Shown piece by piece: positions 57,467 through 64,000 of a stretch of 64,000 nt of DNA. How positions within the stretch are numbered: position 1 is the first letter of the stretch; each line of letters opens with the position of its first letter. The notes under the pieces were generated by a model that did not search any database, had not been told where the DNA came from, and saw only the letters and a list, made by a program, of their open reading frames with translations. The stretch comes from Mycolicibacterium komossense (lineage in GTDB: Bacteria; Actinomycetota; Actinomycetes; Mycobacteriales; Mycobacteriaceae): positions 555-64,554 of the forward strand of contig NZ_JACKTY010000028.1 of assembly GCF_025822605.1 (NCBI RefSeq). The letters are read 5' to 3'. The translations under genes and the position numbers were made by a program.

Positions 57467-58843
57467 CTAGGACATTCGGCCTAGGAGGTTGCGCGCGACG
57501 GCGGTGACCAGGGAGCGGTCGTAGGTGATGGTGAAGTCGAAGCGCCGGTCGTCATCTGCGCGCCGCTCGTTTTCGACGTCAGCGCGCTCGCGGGCGATGA
57601 GCGCCACGCTGAGCTGCGCTCCCAACGCCAGTACGGTCCATTCGGCGCGCAATGGATCAGTCTGGCTGAGGTGGACGCCGCGAATCTTCGGCTCGAGGCA
57701 GGGCGGTAAGTGTTCACCGAACATCGCGACCAGCGGCGAGGTTTGAGCGAGGTCGAGGTAACGGCGGCGCGTGGCCGCAGTGAAGTTCTCCGCTTGTTGC
57801 AGCGTAGCCAGCACCATCGGCGGGTCAGCGGTGTAGCTGGCCTGATCTTCGATGTGCCGCGAAAACGCCGTCAGAGTCTTTTTGCGCCCGGTTCGCAGTT
57901 CCCTATTGCTGGTCAGTAGACCAAACGGTGACCCCGTCACGATTTGCGCCGGCGGATGCTGAGTAGACGGAGACCACGGATGGCTCTCGTTGCCAGGACC
58001 CAGATCAGGGTATTTGTAGCCCTGGCAAAGTGTCGCGCCCAGGGCGAGCGCCTGCTCGAGGTGGGCATCGGTTTCGATACCCTCGGCAAGAATCTCCGCA
58101 CCTGATCGTTCGTGATGGGCCAAGACCGCGGCCAATATCCGGGTTTGGTCTCGGCGGGGCTGGGACTGCACCAGATGGAGGTCCAATTTGATGACATCGG
58201 GTGACACGACATCGAGTAGTGCCAGCGAATCCGGGTGCGCGCCAACATCGTCCAGGGCGATAGCGAAACCGTCTCGACGCAGGGCAGCCACTTTGGCCAG
58301 CAGTGCTCGCGGATGGGTCAGCAGATTACGTTCGGTCAGTTCGAACATCACCGCCAGTTCGGCCCGTCCGCTGGCTAGTGCGTCGCTGTCTGCCGGCCCG
58401 ACATAAGCGCTTTCGGGTTCACTGTTGACGGCAAGTAAGGTGCCACGCGGCAACCGGCGTGCCAGGGCTGCGCGCATCGCTGCCTCGATACACCGCTGAT
58501 CAAGTTCATCCAGCTGCCCGGTGGCCGACGCGTAGGCGAACACGTCCGGAGGATGGGGATTGTTGAGCGACGGCCACCGCGCCAGTGCTTCAAAGCCCAC
58601 CACCGTCTCGGCTGGCAACGCGATGATCGGCTGCAGCACGGGCACCAGGCCGGCTCCCTGGGTCGCGGCCGCTAGCCGGTCGCCCATCATCGGCCCCATC
58701 TGCAGTGCTGGGGTCGGCAACTGGTTCCGGCAAAGCCGGACGACATCAACCCACCACCGAGATCCATCGGCGCCGCGGAGAACCGAACCTGCGTTGCATC
58801 GCTGCTCACCCCCTCGTCCACGGGGGTAGACGTTACGGGCCAA
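57467..58843 (-). CDS. EAL-domain c-di-GMP phosphodiesterase with C-terminal DICT-like sensor
   Basis: Up to 458 residues from a TTG at 58843; an ATG at 58699 is an alternative, and the first 50 residues are not clearly part of a domain. The EAL domain (about 60-280) retains FEALARW, the asparagine in LAVNSEP, FELTERN, AIALDDVG, VIKLDLHL and AEGIETD, the residues needed for metal and substrate. The C-terminal part (about 290-450: FGLLTSNRELRTGRKKTL.. FTITYDRSLV) fits a DICT sensor. It is predicted to degrade cyclic di-GMP in response to a signal. Confidence 0.85.
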   Translation of the reverse strand: MARNVYPRGRGGEQRCNAGSVLRGADGSRWWVDVVRLCRNQLPTPALQMGPMMGDRLAAATQGAGLVPVLQPIIALPAETVVGFEALARWPSLNNPHPPDVFAYASATGQLDELDQRCIEAAMRAALARRLPRGTLLAVNSEPESAYVGPADSDALASGRAELAVMFELTERNLLTHPRALLAKVAALRRDGFAIALDDVGAHPDSLALLDVVSPDVIKLDLHLVQSQPRRDQTRILAAVLAHHERSGAEILAEGIETDAHLEQALALGATLCQGYKYPDLGPGNESHPWSPSTQHPPAQIVTGSPFGLLTSNRELRTGRKKTLTAFSRHIEDQASYTADPPMVLATLQQAENFTAATRRRYLDLAQTSPLVAMFGEHLPPCLEPKIRGVHLSQTDPLRAEWTVLALGAQLSVALIARERADVENERRADDDRRFDFTITYDRSLVTAVARNLLGRMS

Positions 58844-59126
58844 GCACCGTACGTCAGCGCGACGGGGCGGAAATCGATGTTCAGTTACTGGGCTCCGGCC
58901 CGCGAGATGCGGACACCGTTAAAGCCGTTGCACTGGTGACGGTTTAGGCGACGAAGATTGCGTGGACGCATCAACACCAGACCGGAGAATCTGTCGACAG
59001 AGTCTGGCACTCTGTGGGTGGGTGCACATCGCCGGTAGCACGGTGATCGGTCGTCCGGAAGGGGGCCGGTCCCGAAATGACATAGGAGGTAGGTTGCCGT
59101 GATTTCGCCTAACAGGGAGCACCACT

Positions 59127-60248
59127 GTGGTCGCCGAGCCGTTTGAGGTCAGCATCGCCGAAGCCGAGATCGCGGATCTGCGTGACCGGTTGCGACGGAC
59201 GCGGTGGCCCGAGCGTGAGCCGGTGAACGACTGGTCACAGGGGTTGCCGCTGGCTTACGCGCAGGAGCTCTGCCGCAGCTGGGCCGAGGACTACGATTTC
59301 GGGTTCGCCAAGCGGCTCAACGTTTTCCCGCAGTTCCGCGACACGGTCGACGGGCTGGGGATCCATTTCCTGCACGTCCGCTCGCCCGAGTCGGATGCGT
59401 TCCCGCTGGTGCTCACGCACGGGTGGCCCGGGTCGGTGCTCGAGTTCCTCCAGATCCTTGGCCCGCTCACCGACCCGCGCGCGCACGGCGAGGATCCAGC
59501 GGACGCATTCCACGTGGTCGCGCCATCCTTGCCGGGGTACGGCTGGAGTGACAAGCCGTCGACCACCGGGTGGGGCGTCACTCGCATCGCGCGCGCCTGG
59601 GACACGTTGATGGTTTCGCTGGGTTACGAGCGGTACGGCGCGCAGGGCGGTGACTGGGGTTCGGCGGTGTCCGGCGCGCTGGGCGAGGTGGCACCCGAGA
59701 GAGTCGCCGGCGTGCACCTGAACATGGGGTCGGTCGCACTGGGCGCATTCGACGACCCGACTCCCGAGGAGCTGGCGAACCTCAAGGCCGCCAAGGAATT
59801 CCAGCGCACCGGGCGGGGGTATTCCGGTCAGCAGGCGACACGGCCGCAGACGCTCGGCTACGGCCTCACCGATTCCCCGGCGGGCCAGGCGGCCTGGATC
59901 GCCGAGAAGTTCTGGGCCTGGACGGACAACAACGGCCACCCCGAGGACGCGGTGTCGCGGCAAACGATCCTCGACGAGATCTCGGTCTACTGGTTCACCG
60001 CATCAGCCACGTCGTCGGCGCGCCTGTACTGGGAGAGCTTCGGCAGTTTCCGAGACAAGGTCACTGCGCCGTCCGGGCTGTCGGTTTACCCGCGAGACAT
60101 CACCCGCCCGTCGCGACGGGAGGCCGAACTGCGGTTTACCGACCTGCGTTGGTTCGAAGAGCTGCCGCGCGGAGGCCACTTCGCCGCACTGGAGCAGCCG
60201 AAGTCACTGGTTGAGCAGGTCCGGGGGTTCTTCCGGCTCGTCCGCTGA
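59127..60248 (+). CDS. Epoxide hydrolase with N-terminal EHN domain
   Basis: 373 residues from a GTG with AGGGAG 7 bases upstream. The N-terminal EHN domain (about 3-110: FEVSIAEAEIADLRDRLRRTRWPE.. ) is followed by an alpha/beta-hydrolase. Oxyanion loop LTHGWPGSVLEF, nucleophile block YGAQGGDWGSAVSGAL (Asp) and catalytic histidine in RGGHFAALEQP are present. It opens epoxides to diols in the cytoplasm; the natural substrate is unknown. The 153 bp before the VOC gene hold no clear gene. Confidence 0.92.
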   Translation: MVAEPFEVSIAEAEIADLRDRLRRTRWPEREPVNDWSQGLPLAYAQELCRSWAEDYDFGFAKRLNVFPQFRDTVDGLGIHFLHVRSPESDAFPLVLTHGWPGSVLEFLQILGPLTDPRAHGEDPADAFHVVAPSLPGYGWSDKPSTTGWGVTRIARAWDTLMVSLGYERYGAQGGDWGSAVSGALGEVAPERVAGVHLNMGSVALGAFDDPTPEELANLKAAKEFQRTGRGYSGQQATRPQTLGYGLTDSPAGQAAWIAEKFWAWTDNNGHPEDAVSRQTILDEISVYWFTASATSSARLYWESFGSFRDKVTAPSGLSVYPRDITRPSRREAELRFTDLRWFEELPRGGHFAALEQPKSLVEQVRGFFRLVR

Positions 60249-60401
60249 ACTGAGGTTGTTGCGGACCTGGTGCAAAGCGCAGCCGCCGGAGAGGGCGCGG
60301 TGTTCAACGCCGAGATTTCGACGGCCATCGACGAACGCAACGCAAGGACGGGTTCATCGTCGTGACGTGTGACCGCTGACTGTTCGGAGACGTGTGGCTG
60401 A

Positions 60402-60770
60402 TCAGGCCCGGTCGTGGAGAGTGATCTGGTAGCCGTCGGGGTCGGCGAAGGTGAATGTCCGACCGAACGGACCGTCAATCGGCGCGGAGACGATGGTGTG
60501 ACCGTCGGCGGCGAGTGCGTCGTGGATGGCCTGGACGCCGTTGGCGTGCAGCCAGATCGCGGCGCCGATGCCGGGCTGAACAACGGATGCGAGGTCGGTA
60601 CCGGGAACGACGTCGCGCAGTGCGAACGCGATCGGCGTCGTCTCGAAGACGACCGCGTGCGGAGGTCCGGCCTGCGAGCGGACGAGGCCGAGGTATTTCT
60701 CGTAGAACGCCTGCGATGCGTCGAGGTCGCGCGCTTGAAGCGAGATGAAGTCGGGACCGGTGGCGGGCAC
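60402..60770 (-). CDS. VOC-family (glyoxalase/bleomycin-resistance-like) protein
   Basis: 122 residues from a GTG at 60770 with AAGGAG upstream. Two beta-alpha-beta-beta-beta units of the VOC fold are seen: FISLQARDLDASQAFYEKYLGL and IWLHANGVQAIHDALAADGH, ending FGRTFTFADPDGYQITLHD. The family includes dioxygenases, glyoxalases and antibiotic-binding proteins; the metal ligands cannot be settled by eye. It is divergent from a MarR gene with twin operators between them, so it is the likely MarR target. Confidence 0.9.
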   Translation of the reverse strand: MPATGPDFISLQARDLDASQAFYEKYLGLVRSQAGPPHAVVFETTPIAFALRDVVPGTDLASVVQPGIGAAIWLHANGVQAIHDALAADGHTIVSAPIDGPFGRTFTFADPDGYQITLHDRA

Positions 60771-60790
60771 AATGATGCTCCTTCTGTCTG

Positions 60791-60834
60791 TGTCAATTTA
60801 CTGACACGAATCAACGTATGTCAGAATGCTGACA
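60791..60834. promoter_or_regulatory. Twin TGTCA-N6-TGACA operators between VOC and MarR genes
   Basis: TGTCA-ATTTAC-TGACA (60791-60806) and TGTCA-GAATGC-TGACA (60819-60834) are perfect inverted repeats 28 bp apart in the 63-bp divergent gap. The second overlaps the first base of the MarR start codon. They fit binding of two MarR dimers. Confidence 0.78.
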
Positions 60835-61283
60835 TGAGTCAAGATGGTGTCGGCGTTGACCTGGAGACGTCACTGGGTTATGTCCTGAAAGAGGCGTCGA
60901 GCGTCCTGCGCTCCGCCATGGAGGAGGTGTTGCGGCCGCTAGGGATGAGCGTGACGCGCTACTCCTGCCTCGAGTTGCTTGCTCAACGACCGGGCCTGAG
61001 TAACTCCGAGCTCGCGCGGGGCGCGTTCGTGACACGGCAGTCGATGAACGTATTGCTCCAGGCTCTCGAACGCGAGGGCTACGTGACCAGGCCTGCGGAC
61101 GCACCTGTCGGGAAGGTACTTCCCGCGCGACTCACCCCTCGCGGTCGACGCAGTCTGGAGAAGGCGTCTGCAGCGGTCCGATCGGTCGAGACCCGAATGC
61201 TGGCCGGCATGACCAAGTCCGAGCAGTCGGGAGCGTTCCGGATCCTGCAGAGCATGATCCATTCGCTGCGTGATGGTTCGTAG
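60834..61283 (+). CDS. MarR-family transcriptional regulator
   Basis: 149 residues from the ATG at 60834; the long upstream frame is rejected because it crosses the divergent VOC gene. The winged-helix region is RYSCLELLAQRPGLSNSELARGAFVTRQSMNVLLQALEREGYVTRP, with the wing VGKVLPARLTPRGRR. The flanking helices make the usual dimer. It is divergent from the VOC gene with two palindromes in the gap, so it probably represses both and is relieved by a small ligand. Confidence 0.93.
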   Translation: MSQDGVGVDLETSLGYVLKEASSVLRSAMEEVLRPLGMSVTRYSCLELLAQRPGLSNSELARGAFVTRQSMNVLLQALEREGYVTRPADAPVGKVLPARLTPRGRRSLEKASAAVRSVETRMLAGMTKSEQSGAFRILQSMIHSLRDGS

Positions 61284-61292
61284 TGCCGAGGT

Positions 61293-61799
61293 CTAGACCC
61301 GACCCGCGAATGCGTGTAGTGCCTGCACGAGGGCGTTGGGTCCGGTCATGGTGATTTCGCCTAGTGTGCTGCGCCCGGACAGCCATCGGACAAGGTCCGG
61401 GGGAGTTCCCGGCACGGCGTGGGAGCCATTGTCGACGCCGATGAGATCGTCGTGATGCGTCCAATGCTCGAACATAGTCAATGGCGCTACCCGCGGCCGC
61501 AGCAGGAGCCGCGGCATGGGCCGACGCAACCTGTCCATAAGTGCCGCAAAGCCGTGTCGACGCTCCAGGCGCAGGGCGGTGTCGACCATCTTTGGCGTAC
61601 CCGTCACTGAAATGCCCTGTGCTACTGGGGATCTGGCGAGAAAAGTCGTCACACCACCGTTGCGTTCCTCACCCACCAGCTGGGCCGCAAGGTCCAGTGC
61701 AGTCCACTCACCGCACGCGGTACGAGCCGCCGGACCCACGTCGATCAACGACACCGTGAGTGCCGCCCGCTCGGCCGCGACCTCCTCTGCAATGGTCAT
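61293..61799 (-). CDS. TIGR03085/mycothiol maleylpyruvate isomerase-like (DinB-fold) protein
   Basis: 168 residues from the ATG at 61799. A DinB-like four-helix bundle: AEEVAAERAALTVSLIDVGP at the start, ACGEWTALDLAAQLVGEER with the conserved tryptophan and region for the first ligand, and TMFEHWTHHDDL with the paired histidines. These fit TIGR03085-like proteins. Mycothiol-dependent activity is shown only for some relatives. It is convergent with the MarR gene (9 bp). Confidence 0.75.
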   Translation of the reverse strand: MTIAEEVAAERAALTVSLIDVGPAARTACGEWTALDLAAQLVGEERNGGVTTFLARSPVAQGISVTGTPKMVDTALRLERRHGFAALMDRLRRPMPRLLLRPRVAPLTMFEHWTHHDDLIGVDNGSHAVPGTPPDLVRWLSGRSTLGEITMTGPNALVQALHAFAGRV

Positions 61800-62005
61800 G
61801 ACCACAGTGTTACTGCATGGCCGACGGCGGTCGTCATATTTCCGATCATGTGACGGATATCTGGGGCACGCCGGGTTGCTCACCAGATGCGATCAGATGG
61901 GTTCGCCCACCGCGCACATGTAGCTTCGCAGCTGACAGTCCACCCACGGGGAGCGGACCTATCGTAGGAAGTATCTTTGCCCCGACTCAATCACAGGAGT
62001 TGCCG

Positions 62006-62875
62006 ATGACACGTGCGTTCCGCACGCCCATGATGCTGTCGGCGGCGACGCTGCTGATCGCGATGCTCGCCGGCCCCACCGACTCGGCACGCGCTGACGA
62101 CGACCCGGGGCCGCCGCCGGGATATTCACTGACATCCACCTCCGGCGCCCCGCTCACTAACGGCGGAACCTACGGCATCGGGGTAGTGATCGTTGCGCAC
62201 TTCGCGGCGCCGGTCGCCGACCGCGGTGCCGCCGAGCAGCAACTCGCGGTATCCACCTCCCCGCCGGTGTCGGGCGCCTGGCATTGGGTCAATGACACCA
62301 CCGCACACTGGCGCCCCCCGCAGTACTACGCGCCGGGCACCGTGGTCACCGTGGGTCAAGACGCGCCGCTGACCTTCACGATCGGCGCCTCCCACGTGTC
62401 GATCGCCGACGATGCCACCAAGCAAGTCAGTGTCTACGACGGGGGAGTGCTGGCCCGAACCATGCCCACCTCGATGGGTCGGGGCGGAACCGACACCGTC
62501 GGCGACAAGACCATTAGCTTCTGGACCCAGCCAGGTGTCTACACGGTGCTCGACAAAAGCAATCCAGTGGTGATGGACTCCTCGACATTCGGGCTGCCCA
62601 TCAACTCCCACCTGGGCTACAAGGAGTCGATCAACTACGCCGTGCGCATCAGTACCGACGGCGTCTACCTGCACGAGCTAGACAGCACGGTGTGGGCACA
62701 GGGCAACACCGACACCAGCCACGGATGCCTGAACCTCAACCGCGACAACGCCACCTGGTTCTACAACTTCTCGGTGCCCGGCGACGTCGTCGAAGTGCGG
62801 CATTCCGGCGGCAAGCCGCTGCAGCTATGGCAAAACGGCGACTGGAGCGTGCCCTGGGATCAGTGGGCTACCTAG
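62006..62875 (+). CDS. L,D-transpeptidase (YkuD domain), secreted
   Basis: 289 residues from the ATG at 62006 with AGGAG 7 bases upstream. A signal peptide (RAFRTPMMLSAATLLIAMLA.. ARADD) leads to an Ig-like domain (about 45-130: VAHFAAPVADRGAAEQQL.. HWRPPQYYAPG). The YkuD catalytic domain has INYAVRISTDGVYLHEL and the active-site SHGCLNLNR with the nucleophilic cysteine. It forms 3-3 cross-links in peptidoglycan. It belongs with the mycobacterial Ldt family, but which paralogue cannot be fixed by eye. Confidence 0.92.
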   Translation: MTRAFRTPMMLSAATLLIAMLAGPTDSARADDDPGPPPGYSLTSTSGAPLTNGGTYGIGVVIVAHFAAPVADRGAAEQQLAVSTSPPVSGAWHWVNDTTAHWRPPQYYAPGTVVTVGQDAPLTFTIGASHVSIADDATKQVSVYDGGVLARTMPTSMGRGGTDTVGDKTISFWTQPGVYTVLDKSNPVVMDSSTFGLPINSHLGYKESINYAVRISTDGVYLHELDSTVWAQGNTDTSHGCLNLNRDNATWFYNFSVPGDVVEVRHSGGKPLQLWQNGDWSVPWDQWAT

Positions 62876-63137
62876 CATCGAGTACGCCCGTGGCGGGAGC
62901 GCTGCTCCGCAGCGGCCGTCGCGCTGACCTGGTGGACCATCAGCGCGGCACTGTCGTCGTCCACATCGCGCGACGGGCAAGAAACGACCAGAGCGATGGA
63001 TTTGATCGGTCTTTGGTCCAGATCTACAGCTCGTGGCCGGACCCATGGCTCGTCGCCGCTCATGCTGCAGCGGCGACGACCAGCGTCGGATTGACCGTTG
63101 CTCACCGTCCGGGTGTGATGGCGCCGCCCGGCGTGAC

Positions 63138-63300
63138 GGCGATTTCTCGGACAAGGCGCAGCGGTACGCCCGCGCCAAGGAGTATCTCGAGATTTTCGTA
63201 CGTGCGCTTACCGCAGACGAACCATTCGACTACCAAGGCCAGTGGTTCAAGGTCGAGGACGCTTGGTCCGGGTTTGAACCCACCCAGCAACCGATCCCAC
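63138..63300 (+). pseudogene. Fragment of a luciferase-like flavin monooxygenase
   Basis: A frame of about 55 codons reads GDFSDKAQRYARAKEYLEIF.. EPFDYQGQWFKVEDAWSGF.. PTQQPIPP, a conserved block of SsuD-like luciferase-family monooxygenases. Before and after it the frame has no family match, and the N-terminal and C-terminal domains are missing. No start codon or ribosome site suits it. It is a remnant of a once full-length gene. Confidence 0.75.
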
Positions 63301-63310
63301 CACACACGCT

Positions 63311-63722
63311 TCAGCCGAGCTGCGCACTTTGGCGGCGGTATATCACCGCGAAATAAAGCTATGGAAGCAATTCTTCGTGCTCCTAGCCGATTCCGACCGG
63401 GAAGCGCGCCAAACCTTGGAAGAGTTCCGACGCCATGGGAATGAGATCCTCGAGACCCGCTCCGTCGAGGAACTGCGCGAGTCTGCTCAAATCGCCTGTG
63501 AACACCAACGCGAACTCGCAGGCACCTATGACATCCGTGATGCGGCGCGCCAGTATCTGACGTGCAGTCTGGCAACGCTGTTCGTTGGTTCGGTCGACAC
63601 GGTCGCCGGGCAGATAAGTGCATATCAACGCGTGGATCGATGTCCTCAATGTTGTCGCACTAGACGAGACTGCCCAAGACCGGACACTCCGCGCTCGTCT
63701 CCTACGCGAATTACGTCGGTGA
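63311..63722 (+). pseudogene. Decayed gene in two frames, unidentified
   Basis: One frame from about 63311 reads AELRTLAAVYHREIKLWKQF.. EEFRRHGNEILETRSVEEL.. SLATLFVGSVDTVAGQISAY. Around 63620-63627 a one-base shift leads to NAWIDVLNVVALDETAQDRT and LRARLLRELRR with a TGA at 63720. Composition and codon use look protein-coding, but there is no start codon and the family is not recognised. It may be the rest of the adjacent luciferase-like gene after a deletion, or an unrelated gene. Confidence 0.55.
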
Positions 63723-63851
63723 TCGATCCTCGAAGTTCGCCGGTTATCAGTGGGGCCGTCGGGGAGGCCGAATGGCGGGCGGCGTCGGGTACATTCGCCT
63801 GGGCTCGTCGTGTGCGCGAGGGCGCATGCAGCTTCAAGGAGAGGAGCGGCT

Positions 63852-64000
63852 ATGCCTCCTGCCGCGACCGGCAATGGCAGCGCGGGTACCGAGGGCGTGA
63901 TTGCTCCGGTGTTGCCCGACGGTGCGACACTGCCGTTCCCGCCGACGCCGTCGGCGAGCATCGCCGGCAGGACGCTGCAAGAGTCGACCTACGCCCAACG
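63852..64000 (+). CDS. Arylsulfatase, N-terminal part only
   Basis: A coding start at 63852 follows AAGGAGAGGAG by 8 bases. The 49 visible codons (PPAATGNGSAGTEGVIAPVL.. LPFPPTPSASIAGRTLQEST) closely resemble the N-terminal leader of mycobacterial AtsD-type arylsulfatases, which lies before the catalytic Cys-x-Pro-x-Arg motif. The gene runs off the end of the window. Family call is from this leader only. Confidence 0.75.
   Translation, partial: MPPAATGNGSAGTEGVIAPVLPDGATLPFPPTPSASIAGRTLQESTYAQ

Noticed and set aside
57324..57470. 48-codon + strand frame with Pro/Ser-rich sequence ending in TAG
   Set aside because: No ribosome site, low complexity, and it overlaps the end of the EAL gene; probably chance.
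58705..58947. 80-codon + strand frame ending EIDVQLLGSGPRDADTV..
   Set aside because: Mostly antisense to the EAL gene's start; no ribosome site or family match.
60249..60371. In-frame extension after the epoxide hydrolase stop (TEVVADLVQSAAAGEG.. to a TGA)
   Set aside because: Protein-like composition, but no start codon and no recognised family; could be a chance open stretch.
62872..63105. 77-codon minus-strand frame after the L,D-transpeptidase
   Set aside because: No homology recognised, no ribosome site, and composition resembles shadow frames.

Overview
The window is chromosomal DNA from a high-GC actinomycete, very probably a fast-growing non-tuberculous Mycobacterium (Mycolicibacterium). 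The support is a furA-katG pair, an antigen 85-type mycolyltransferase, two cutinase-family proteins, a RipD-like NlpC/P60 protein, an Rv0233-type R2lox protein, a fatty-acyl-AMP ligase, a GjpA-type surface protein and many GTG starts. Apart from hairpins and operator-like palindromes I found no rRNA, tRNA, insertion sequence or CRISPR array.

Layout. 1-6.6 kb: a secreted DUF732 gene broken by a 100-bp tandem duplication, an Ag85 paralogue coupled to a DUF2071 gene, a sulfatase overlapping an SRPBCC gene, two small secreted or membrane proteins, and a molybdate-binding lipoprotein beside an HTH-TOBE regulator. 6.8-10.7 kb: a same-strand run of acyltransferase, SGNH hydrolase, phosphodiesterase and GAP-family membrane protein, ending at a strong hairpin. 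10.7-17.3 kb: katG-furA, cutinase, haloalkane dehalogenase, acyl-CoA dehydrogenase and MOSC protein. 17.4-25.5 kb: a MenC-like protein that lacks its catalytic lysines, a TenA, thiol peroxidase, a cyclase-like receptor translationally coupled to an MscS channel with a cyclic-nucleotide-binding-like domain, and a RipD-like protein. 25.5-36.4 kb: R2lox divergent from a fatty-acyl-AMP ligase, a methyltransferase divergent from an ankyrin protein, type II NADH dehydrogenase, a frameshifted quinone oxidoreductase, an SLC13 transporter and a second cutinase. 36.6-38.2 kb: a rifampicin monooxygenase-like gene preceded by a palindrome matching the rifamycin-associated element. 38-50 kb: small secreted proteins, methyltransferases, an OPT transporter, an AraC regulator, a TetR/flavin monooxygenase pair with twin operators, an alpha/beta hydrolase, an FKBP lipoprotein, the GjpA-like protein and a secreted guanyl-specific RNase. 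50.4-57.2 kb: a polyamine-type ABC transporter (potA, potD, potB, potC order) in one operon with a YtcJ-type amidohydrolase and an XRE-cupin regulator. 57.5-64 kb: an EAL-DICT protein, an epoxide hydrolase, a VOC/MarR pair with twin operators, an L,D-transpeptidase, a zone of decayed genes and the start of an arylsulfatase.

Two themes stand out. First, several proteins keep a fold but have lost catalytic or ligand residues: the MenC-like protein, the cyclase, the channel's nucleotide pocket and the RipD-like protein. The cyclase-channel pair is the best candidate for an unusual signalling system. Second, several regulators sit next to clear palindromes (HTH-TOBE, TetR, MarR, XRE-cupin), and the monooxygenase has a rifamycin-associated element, so testable regulons can be proposed. 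Residue losses were judged against remembered family consensus, not alignments.
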